A stretch of DNA of 64,000 bases, from contig WPIO01000001.1 of NCBI GenBank assembly GCA_009760855.2, positions 4,486,001-4,550,000 of the forward strand, in the 5' to 3' direction. The stretch is from Cristatella mucedo. Its lineage: Eukaryota; Bryozoa; Phylactolaemata; Cristatellidae. Under the pieces are notes generated by a model. The model did not search any database, was not told the origin of the DNA, and was given only the letters and a program-made list of their open reading frames with translations. Below are positions 13,501 through 25,500 of this stretch, in pieces (within the stretch, counting starts at the first letter, position 1; each line of letters begins with the position of its first letter). Made by a program: the position numbers and the translations under genes.

Positions 13501-16500
13501 ACCAAGTGCTCAGGATATAGGTGCCGTTTTCAACAGCTGCCCCCATTTTGAAAGCTTTATTAACGCGAATGTGTTCACAGCTAGCTATCAGGTCCAATCC
13601 TTATCTAAGATTAGGAACTTTCCTCCATGGTGGCTTGTAAACTGTTTACCTAGCTTGTTGGTTCTTTCTCGGCTTGATTATTGTAAATCTCTTTTGGCTG
13701 AGTCATCGAAAACAGCCACTGGGCTACTGCAGCTGCTTCTCCTACGGCTATTAGCTACTGCTGATGACGAATTTGGATGCAATGCTAGTGTGACCATGTG
13801 CCGCGTTTTCCATAAGAGTTTGGGTAGCTTCCGGTTGATCAGTAGATACGGAGTAAAGGTCTTATGCTATTCCACAAGGCTCGCCACGGCTTGGCTCCTT
13901 CATATATAGCTGAGCTGCTTCACGAATTTCAGCCTCCTCGTATCCTCAGGTCCTTGACGGGCAATCGATTAGCTGTAACATTTCTTAGCTCAAAGAGCCT
14001 TGGCCACAGAGGCTTTTACTTTACGAGTTTTAGGCTGCAGAACTTGCCTAACAATTATCAGGCAATTACATACTCTTCTGCTGCATCTAATGTTTTGCAG
14101 TAGTCTTGAGCTGCTACTTCCAAACTGCTCACTCGCTCAACTGCTCTCCTTACTCAGCTATAATTCTCAGGTTATCTTTGTTGTGTGAGATGAAGTCTCT
14201 TTTCGCTTCCGCTTTGACTAGCTTAGGACAGCTTTAGCTGGTTTTGAATAGTTCAGGCTTTAAGTGGACTATACACAATTTTCCCGCATAACACCGACAT
14301 AGTCAATGTTGCTTTTTTGGAGTTACAGACGGCGATAAATTAGATTATACTCGTGTGTTACATTCAATATGTGATGTGGATAGACAAATAAACCATTGAT
14401 ACAATAAACAGCTGATTAATTTGAAATATTTGTAAGCCACGGTGTATTTTAGTTTCACATTGGCACTGATCTCAACGTTAGTTTTACATGGTTTGTCAGC
14501 AGCAGTGTCATTCACGAAGATTGAATTAATCTGTTCCTATCCCTCGGATCTAAAACTCTTAACAGTTGTGCACATATTTATGCAGCCTATTTTGTGATAC
14601 GATTGCTTCCTCTGTAGTTTTTCTCTGTATATACAGTATAAATAAAGTAGCACTTGTATCTAACTTTCAAACTACGTGTCCATATGCTCACGAGCCACAT
14701 GCTGATCTACTCGTGTTCGCTCTGCACTAGATACATTCAGTAGTTATTCAAACGGAATTTGGTCAGTGGGAGCATGGCGATAGAAACGGGTGGAGATAGA
14801 TCGGATCTTTAGATAGCATTCTGTCTGGTTTAAGGAACAATCGTGATTCGGCCGCTCAATCGCTGTGCCTGTGTTTGTTTGCAGGGCTTCTGGAACGTGT
14901 TTGAGTTCGTCATATTAGGCTTGGCTATCGCTGCCGTAGCGATCTTCTTTTGCCGCTTTGCTGCTCAATCAAAGACTCGCTCGAAATTCCTGGCAAACAA
15001 GGGGAGCTTCGTCAGCTTCAAGGACGCATCGTCGTGGGACGAAGTAAGCCTAAATCATATGTCCAAGCTGATGGCGTGCCGGTTTGTTTAGCTAGTCAAA
15101 TTCTTGCTCACAATTCACTTAGCTACCTATAATCTATGTGCCCATGTATAAGTTTTTTATTCACGTGATGGTTTTTGTCTCATACATACTTATTCACAAT
15201 TATGAGTGGACAGCACATAATATTAAAATTTTTTTCGCATTTGTTCAGGTTGTTCGAGTGCTGCAAATAGTACACATAAATTTGCTGTGCTCCAGCTGCA
15301 ACTCAATCATGTTTTCAAAGAAGACAGCACTAGGTACCTATAAATTGCATGCTTGAGACGGTACACCAATGAAATTTGACTCCTCACAATTAATATAATC
15401 CTACTCTGAGCTAATTTAAGTAATTTTACATGGTCATCAAAAACGTTTCCTGAGCAATTTTTTATGAAGTGAAGTGTGATTAAAAGTAAATGCAATACAG
15501 CTGTACCTCTTTATCGCAGTTAATCAGTTCTACACTATACCTCTATAAGTGAATTTCTGCGAAGTAGGATTGTTTATTTATAAGTCTTACATTTTCCTAG
15601 TTAGATCGTAGGAAGCCTGTTTGCGACCCTCTAAATAATGCTATTTACATTATTAGAGCCCTCTAGACGTGAAATATCACACCTTTAGTCACCATTGCGC
15701 TAATACTACTCTGCACATTATATAAAATCAGAAAAAATATTACAATTTACAAATATATTACTCTTATTAGTATACATTTAATTACATTAAGATAGCTAGT
15801 CAGCGAACAGTGCGATCTGATTGGCTTCGTTTCACCTCAGCCGACCTTTCGGTAAAACGTATTTGCCCACATGAAAGGAGTGGTTTTAGCAGCGGCAATT
15901 AGCTTTAAAGAATTTGCTCGTGTGCTCGAATCACCAGGTCTGAATTCCATCCGTATATTAATTTTAATTTTATTACAGAATTGCTTAATTCGCTTATAAA
16001 ACTGTGCAACTACTATATCATTTTCACTATATTGATCAACTTTTCAATGAATATATTTGAAAAACCACGATATTATGAAGATGAGAAATTAGGAGTAAAA
16101 AGTGCGAGGGACGACTGCACACAGTGATGCAAGTATAATTTAGTGCTTAATCTTGAGCTACATTCCGGGCTGAGGCGAGACTTGCACTGACTTCTCCTTT
16201 GATTTCGATAAACAAAGTGTAGCCCGTGCCGTAAGTTGCACAATGTCCTTTGACTCGGACGACATAACAAGAAGGCAAGTTAACGTTGCGAAGAGATTTA
16301 ACCTATAACATATATCTTTGATATCGCATTCTTCAAATGCTAACCTAGTGTTGATATTTACACTATGAGATATATCTCTAAGATACAACTTACACAGTTA
16401 AGCTTGAAGCCAAATTAAAACGTAGAGCAAATGCGAAAAGGTGGTCGCCACATATAGTTCCTGAAAAATGCAGTATGAAAGCTGGTAGGAGATCAGGATA

Positions 16501-19500
16501 TGCGTACGAAATTTACTGCACTTTCTCTCTAGTTAGTTAGTTTTCCATGACTACCATTATGTGAGCATCGAATGCCTACCACAACTCAGGGAAATTAACT
16601 CCTTCCTCTTACCCATTCATGTTTACCAACATCGGTCCGTTAGCTAGCAGATAGACTGTCTGGTCTTTTACTCAGGAGTAGTGAACTGTTAATGGCACAT
16701 CTTATTCAATAAATTTAATTTTTTAAGAAATGTACTACAAGATCTTATACTTGCTTAGTAAAAGTAACTTACCAATTGCATTATTTACTTATCATAAAAA
16801 TAACTTATATCTTGCTGCTATAATTTTAGTCGTATCCTTAGTATTGCTACTTGATCAGTTTTTTAGTATTTAATAGATGTGACCCCTTCGGCCACTGTGA
16901 AGTGGCTAGAAGTAATGAGCCGTGATGGCACACTGGGTAAAGCGCTGCTTTTCACAACCTCGGTCCAGAAGTCTTAGGTGCGAATCCCGCAATGGGTGAT
17001 TCTGTATCTCCATTGCAAGCGGTGGTCATAGCTGAAAAAGCTCTAATATTGCTATAAAAAAGAGGCTGTTAAATCAGTTAGTATTTCTTTAAAGAGCTCG
17101 AGTTATATTAAGGTGCTATCCATATGCTTTGCCATCTTCAATAACATTACTATTCGCTACTAATTGGTGAGTCACTTTATTCGTTTCAGATATACAGCCT
17201 TCTTCTTGGAGTCGTCGTATTCTGTGCTTTCATTAAGCTCTTGAAGATTCTTCGCTTCAATAAACGCATAAGCATGATCGGCCTCACTATGAAGCGGATA
17301 TTGAAGCCTCTAGGTTCTTTCATGATGGGACTGGGCATTGTATTCTTTGCATACGTCCAGATGGCATACATTGTTTTTGGCACTCAGTTGCTGGAGTTTA
17401 GCAGCCTCACCAGCTCAATGTTGAACATGATGACCATGATGCTCAGTAAGTGCATGTTCTGATCTTATCGTTAGTGTCCGTACTTGTCTAGTATTCTAGC
17501 ATTGTGATTGACAGAAACTGAGAGCAATTCCAGCCAATAACGGTTACAGCATTCAAAGTGTCTTAAATAAGGCGCCTGGGTCTCAGTCTGAGGCAAAAAT
17601 GCTGCTGCTTCATGAACCATCTCATACTTGGTAACTGCAGCAGGCAATCCTTTGAGCTGTTGCTGCACAAAAGTTAATACGGTTGCTCTTCACGACCTGG
17701 GTTCTGATATAATCTACTCCAATCCTGCGGTGGGCGCTTTTCTATTGCCTCTGCCTGCTGGGTAAGAGCCTTTAAGGATCAACTGTCCATGTAAAAAAGA
17801 GACCGTTATATCAGCTAGTATGTTTAATTGCCCACTACAAGCTTTAGTCACACTTACTAAATCTCCTCAGATAATATTTAAATTAGACTTTTGGTCAGCT
17901 GGTCTTTGCACTTTTATCTTTAGCTGTTACTCTGTACTACTGGTCATTATTGTTGGTCTGTCACAGAATAGTTCATGTTGCCAAAAATTTTCTGCTAGCA
18001 TTGCATCATACGATAAGCTGCTTAGAACTAAGTTTATATCGGTCTTTCGGCATAGCCTTGACCAGTCATTTCGTGACGCTGATTCGCTTGCCCTAAAATT
18101 TATTTTGCCATCATATTGTGTTCACACTGATACAAACAAGTTGGAAATCATGCAGCAGTGGCTATATGATTATAAATTAGTCAAGTAAAAATTTAAATAG
18201 GTAAAACCTATGGTTACTTGCCCTCTTGATCGTGTAACTCGTGCATCACCTTTGTGCTTTTCGGAATCCAACAGTCTATAAATACCTCGTACAAACCTTA
18301 AATCCTTTAGAGACCGTGCATTTACTTCATATGCTCCCAAAGCCTGGAACTCCCTCCCGACCTGCGTCAGAACAGCCTCTGACCTGACCACATTTAAAAG
18401 GAACCTAAAAACACACCTATTTAGGACAGCATGTAGTGGGTCCCTGTGATTCGTCCTTAATGTGCTTATGCGTGCTGACACTGTGCATGCTGCCACTAAC
18501 CACATCTGCATGCTGACCCTGTGCATGTCACCCCTAACCATATTATTCATTTCGTTTGTTTTTCAAGCATGATTTTACTTACCATTCAATTGCATTTCAC
18601 TTTATTTAGGACAGCATTTAGTGGGTCCTTGTGATTCGTCCTCGATGTGCTTATGCGTGCTGACACTGTTCATGCTGCCACTAACCACATTTGCATGCTG
18701 ACCCAGTGCATGTAACCCCTAACCATGTTATTCATTTTGTTTGTTTTTCAAGCATGATTTTACTTACTATTCTATTGCGTATCACTTTGCAGCAAATGTA
18801 AAGCGCCTAGAAAGAGATTAAGTTCTCTGAGGGCGCTTTATCAAGTGCAATATTATTATTATTATTATTATTATTTACAGCAAATGTAAAGCGCCTAGAA
18901 AGAGATTAATTTCTCTGAGGGCGCTTTATCAAGTGAATTGTTATTATTATTATCATTAGCTGTTGGGTCGCTGGCAGAACTCTTGACGCCTATTTTCCGA
19001 TGCGTTAGATTCTACAATACTTCAAAAATATTTGGAAAATGCATGATTTATGGTTTGCCTAAATTGCCGCTTTAAGTCGTACCAGATTTATTTAGAAATA
19101 ATGACAATAAACTTACCAAACTACTGTTACTAAAGCTGCACGTTGAGTTTAGAACTTTGCTGCTAAGACCAGAGACTCACTAGACATTTTAAGCCAGTCT
19201 CAGCAAGACATGTACAGTTTATACTTTTCCAGTTAATACAGTTAAAGTGGACCATTTAATGCAGTCCAAATTGTATATGCCGGTAAGATTGAGACCGATG
19301 TCTATTTTACGAGCTGACTAATGTATGTGGCTATAGCCATTACATTTGAGACTTTGATTCAATTTCAGCTGCGGAAGCCTGGCTGCCATAACTAATTGGT
19401 AAACTTTCAGCGAGCAATTATAAATTCTTAAGGTGGTGAATCGAATGGTAAACTTTAGATATGTGTGCCCTCTGGCTGTGCGTTCCATGTTGCCAATGTA

Positions 19501-22500
19501 GCTTTATATAACGAATGCTTTATGAATGCTTAGCTCCGCATGAGACAATGCTGAAGAAGGAGGATAGAGTTACATGCAAATCGATTGCTGGCTGCTGTTC
19601 CTTTTAGTTAGCGGTAGTAAACCCGTTCACTTATGCCTTGGTAAAAACCAACTTAATTAAAGGCCATGCGTCACAATTGTATTATATTTCTTTTTAAGAA
19701 CTGCGTCATTTTCGGAACCCAGTCAATAGCATACACGCAACGTCTCACCTGCAGACTTATTTCAAGCAGCCTATGAGTCACCCCTTAAGTTTTTAGCATG
19801 GCAGTAATATAGATTTTACCTACTATATTTGTATCCGTAATTCTCTTTACAAAAGCGACGGCAGCTACTCGTCTTCAGCATTTACCTTGAGGGAACCAAA
19901 AATATAAAATTTCCATTGTATGTACATATTTATGGGTACAGGGCAAGATATGTGGGTTTATTTTTGGGTTTTATGACCACAAATTTGCTGTTTATAACGC
20001 ACTTAGACACAATATTAACTATTACTAATTGCAACCCCAATACGGACTCTTGAAGCTCTAGCCAGATGTGCCCCTAACAAGCAAGGCATCTCAAGGACTT
20101 GCCGTAAAATAGTTAGACCGTTTAGTCTATCTTAAACAACGATAGCTATTCTTAGAAGAAAAATATGGCAACCAGAGTACGTCACCCAGCTGGTCTTTCC
20201 TTAACCTCGCCTGTAGCAAAAGCATAGCGCTTGATGAGTGCATCTATTTTCAAGTCTGTCGACTCTAAACGATTTAGAATTAAAAAACACTAAAGCTTGA
20301 TTGAATGAGGATGTTGGTCCACACATTTATGACATGCTGTCTTTTTTTCCATAACTTGAGACTTAAGTTCATCCGGCGTTCATTCAAATAGTTCATTCGT
20401 TCAGTAAGGCACAAAAGCTGGGAATAAAACTCTGCAGTTACGCTTGCCTGTCGTGAGTGTCCCGATGCGCTCATAACACCACATCTAAACGACATGCACT
20501 ATATCGATATCAGGCAGAGCATTCAATTTAATTTTTCGTCACTCCTTTCTTTGTCCTATCATTTCCTTGTTCTGGCCGATAATCCGAACTATTTATAAAT
20601 CAGGCGATCCTAAATACCACCAGCACGTAAAACAAATGTTGGTTAGCTGTGACTCTAAACAACTTCAAGTACTTTTGAGACCATGCCTTTAGCTTTAATG
20701 CTTTCAAAGCTATAACTCACTCCCAGCTGAAATCACTACATCACCTGACCTTATAAAATTTAAAAGATGCTACTTATCCACCTGCTCCTCAGCAATTTGC
20801 TTGGTTACTGTGAAATATCCTCATTCTGCTTGTGTGTGCTTACATTAGATATTGCGTCGCTAAGCAATGCATGTGCTTTCTTAGCAGAATTTTAAAGCAG
20901 CTAGAAATAGAGTTAAATCTCTTGTGGCGCTATATAAACGTCTTATTATGTTATTATCGTTATACTTATCTCAGTATACGTCACATTATGATAATGCGGC
21001 CTAATGATAAAAAACTTTGAATTAACTAGTTTAAACATTCACGGTTGATAGCTTCAATATCTAAAAGATTATGCAATAAATTCAGTTCATTTGCTGCCTT
21101 ATGACGTAAGAAAGAGCTCTGTGCAGTGTACTAATTTTAGACTCTAGCCATTTTAGCACTTGCGCCTGTATGTTTGTCTTGGTGCCTAGGATCAAAAAGC
21201 ATCTCTGTTTCGCTTTTGCAGACAAGATTAGCTACTCCGAACTTCAAATGGCGAACCCACTTTTTGCCCCACTTATATTTTTCACTTTTGTGATCGGAAT
21301 CAATTTCACTTTGATGAGCTTCATGGTCACGATCATAATGGAAGGATTCTCTGCCACCATGGAAGAGTTAAAGGAGAAGAAAAACCAGTACGAGATAGTT
21401 GACTTTATAGTGAACAGATTCAAAGGCCTGCTGGGATATGGCAATGCATTTAAAATGCCACCGATGAGAGAGAACTCTGCATTTATTGCTGAAGGTACTG
21501 GCCGACTTGGTTCTGCTTGCATAAGGACTGGCATGTGAATCGCACATGGTCATACTAAAAACTCGTTGCAGCATGTCGACTTTGCCTTTTACTTTGATGC
21601 AATGTATCTAAACACCTGCCCTTTGAAGGCTCTTAGCTAGTGTTGACGTTCGCCTCCAAAGTCTGTTTTGCATTGCTGTGTTCGTGCAATATGGGCTTTC
21701 AGCAATGAAGTCGGAGCAATACTCGGTAGGCATACGTGAAAAAGTTAATTCGAATACTTGTAGCTACCACTTAAGAATGACTATTTTTATTCTAATTGCT
21801 TGTATTATTTTTCTTAGAAATTATAACTAACAGTCTTTATAGTGCCTACTAGATTTTACATGTTATTTTGGTTTCATTGTGCTCTTTATCATTTATTATG
21901 CCTCACAAGTTTTAAAATGAATATTATTGATTAAAATAGTGTATTTCATGAGCCAGTGAGTGGTAAACTGGAAATTTACTTAGTTTTCTGCACATTCAAA
22001 GATACAGCTAAAGCTAAAACTTGTATGTTGAATGAAAGAATTCAGTTGCTTAAATTGAAGTTAGCAATGATAATAATACATTTGTATAGCGCTTTCAGAG
22101 AACTTGATCTCTTTCTGGGCATTTTACATCTGCTCTAAAGGAAGCATTGTCGAATGGTTAGTGGTAGCATGCTCAATGACAACATGAACGACATGGTTAG
22201 AGGGTGACAAGCACATTGACAGCCCACATAAGCACATTGAATTCGAATCACATGGACGCACTAATTTCTGTGACACGTAGGGGCGTTTTAGCTTTTTTTA
22301 GACGCAGTCAAGTCAAGTTATTTTTTATACAAAATCACACTAGTAAATTTATATCTAGCCTGCATAAATCAAATTGTCATTATTAAACTTGAAAAAGTCT
22401 AGTATTTGATATATATTAAGCTTTATTAGTGTCTTGGGATGAATTAAGTCTTTGAGGCTGAGCATTTACCTCCTTTTCAACGCACTAGTGATGGTCTATT

Positions 22501-25500
22501 AATATTTATTCCTTACTGATACTTGTTCTAGTAATACAAATATTAGTACAACTTTGGGAGTCTTCCTTTAAACCTACAGTTCAATTCAGTTTCCACTGCT
22601 CAGTTACTATATACAGTTGATGTCCCACAGCAACTCTATATTTTCCTGAAATAGCATCCAGACACTGAAATCACCCAGATGACTTGTTTTTGCTATTTCT
22701 GAATCAAGCCAGGCAACTGCTACTTCTGCTTGACTCTTTTAACAATTGGTGGTAGTTCAAATGATTTTACCTTTACAGACCTTCTTTCCTTCATCGACCC
22801 TGTATAATAACACCATGAGCTCCCCTTATCGGCTTCTCTGAGAACTCATTTGTCTTCTTAAAATAGTTACAATTCACAGAACTTATAAGGAATCTAGAGA
22901 GAAACTCCGGCCATTAAGCTGAGGATCTCAATCAATGGGTCAGAGATGTTCACCACATTCATTCTAAATTGTGACATTTTACCTGGAGGAGTGAAACTTG
23001 TGGGATTAAAGTGCTTGAGTCTCTGAACAGATGAATCGTCACAAAGACTATTTCCAGTTTCATCACCTAACAAGATGGACTCTGCAAATCCCTCAGTGTT
23101 ACCACTCTATTCGAATCAATACCAAACACCAGGGCTTGGAGAGAGTACCACAGCTCCTTTGGTGCATGCGATCTTGTTAATTAAAGGTTTATGAAACTTT
23201 CGCTTGTAGAGTACTAGCCTCGCGACAGGGACTTGGCATGCAGCCTGTATGACTAGGATGTGTGGCGGTCGACAGCTCCATATTAGGCTTTCACGCAACC
23301 TCAATTCCTCTTCCCCTCGTGATGCATCTTGGTGCACATGAATGAGGATTATTGTAGTTTCAGCACCTTCTACGACGCTTTTTAGTTTTGCCGTGTGTCC
23401 AAAAAGTGTTTTCACAAAGTTTATCAACTATATTGCCCGTTAAAACAGCTTGGACACACCTGCACACTAATAAATGTGGAACAAGCCTTCATGGAGAGCG
23501 TACTCTGTGGGAGCTCCAGTGTAAAATGAAAGAAACTGTTGAGCCGCCAGAAATAGCCGCCCCCACTCTGCACATCAAATTAAGTTTAATGAAAACATTT
23601 TTTTCTGCAGCAAATTTCGAACTTGTTTCTGTTTGGGATAACGGATAAAGAGGAAGAGAACTATTTAATACACTAAGTTTCATAAGAAGTATGCCGTTAC
23701 TAGTTAATGGTACTCCGAAAGTGGCATGGAACATATACCCATATTTCGGTTATTCCGAACGAACATCAGCATGGAGCACTATGTAGACCTCGTTGAGAAT
23801 ATACTTAAGAAGAAATTTGCAATGAACAGTTTTTCCATAAAATCCACATTATTGATGGTGATCTTCACTTAAAAAAATAAATGCTAGCTGATTAAACAGC
23901 CTCTTTTGTATAGCGACAGTAGAGCCTTTCCGGCTATCACCACCCCTTGCAGTGGCGATAAAGGATTGCCAAATGCAGGATTCGAGCCCACGACCTCAGG
24001 GCCGAGGTCGTGAAAAGCAACCGCCTTACCTAGTGAACCATTACGGCTCACCTAAGTTGATGATCCAATATGCTGGTCATAAAATATAATGAGAACGTTT
24101 TGGATTGCATGGAGGAGAGGGGTAAGCGTTTCCACCAGAATTTACTTTACTTCTAACGCTTCTATGAATTGCAGTATTGCTTTGGCATGATAGGAGACTA
24201 CATTTGTGTGCTGATTCGGTAGAGAGAGCTAAGGACATAATATTCTAAATACTTTTAAAATTAACTTCTAATCTTTATCCGTCATGTATTTTTAACTTTA
24301 GTATAAATTTAAGTTTCACGAGATATAATTGTTTTTAATTGAATGCATGTTAACCAAGAAGTATAACTCGTCCTTTTTGCATTGGTAATGCTTGAATTTT
24401 AAATGTAGCAATATACTGATCGTATAAGAAAAGCTTGTAGAAAATTTTTCGTTTTCGTTACCTTTGATGCACAGGCAATTACGAAAGAAAATTGACCTGG
24501 GAGTTGTGCTTCCCAGTTTTATAAGATCGTCAAGGAAGCTTTGTTCAACAGATTTACCTTGTAATAGAAATCCCAATACTATGCTTCATGCCATCTTTTT
24601 TTGTCAGCTATAAGATACCATTATACCAGCCCTGTGAATGATCAACGATGAATCAAATTAGCAGGTCTGTGTCTTCATGCATATTCTAGAAGAAAAAAAT
24701 TTAAATTCAAATTCCTTGAGCCTACGTGCATGGAAGTATATAAAACAGCAGTGACTTTTGTCTAGTGTCACAGGTTTTGAAACCATATAAGTAGTCGAAC
24801 TAGTGCCAGGATAGTGAATCATAGCATTCAATCGTCCTAAAATTGGAATCCACCGAAAGTGTGGTAAAAACTATCAAGCATCTTCAAAGATCATTGAAAG
24901 AAATAATTAGCTTTGTCTTTTCTTAGCAAAGATAGATAATAATAACAATAATATACGTGATAAAGTGCCATCAGAGAACTCGATCTCTCTCTCTCTCTCT
25001 AGGAGGATTATATTTGATCCAAAGGAAACACAAACAAATGGTTAGCACAATCGAATGGCATGCTAGATAAACAAGAAGAGTAACATGGTTAGGGGTAACA
25101 TGCACAGGGTCAGCATTTAATGGGAATTTATAATCAAATATTGTCTGCGAAAGCTACGAAAACTTCTTTATTATATTTTGCAGCTAGAGAAAATTAGCTC
25201 TTGCTAATTCCAGCTTTTCATGAATCGATCAAGCAACTAAACGAAGGGTGAGATCGAAAGCAACTCATTTTAGTCTTATTGTTACAGCTTTTTTGTTAAG
25301 TATTACTACTTTCCAACAGCAGCAACTTTTTCCGTCTTGCATTTAGCATAATTAGTGCTGGCTTCGTGGAACGTCAAAAAATTGCAGCAGGCCTATTTGA
25401 AAGTTAATACCTTGAATCTTAGCTTCTGAAACTCCACTTGCAGGCTTTCTTCTTTCTTGCCTTTGCGATGAGTCATCTGATGTGGTTGAGAAAACTCTGC

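Larger units (their letters stand above)
9053..14884 (+). other. Intron 8 (5.8 kb), mostly LINE debris
   Basis: The largest intron of the gene. About 9871-14350 is covered by LINE remnants on both strands (listed separately). The parts 9060-9860 and 14400-14884 show nothing recognisable. Confidence 0.85.
17446..21221 (+). other. Intron 10 (3.8 kb)
   Basis: Carries a decayed SINE, a nested pair of LINE 3' ends and an old LINE fragment, listed separately. The stretch 18960-20270 has nothing I recognise. Confidence 0.8.

Noticed and set aside
17186-17383. Minus ORF over polycystin exon 10
   Set aside because: Shadow of the real exon.
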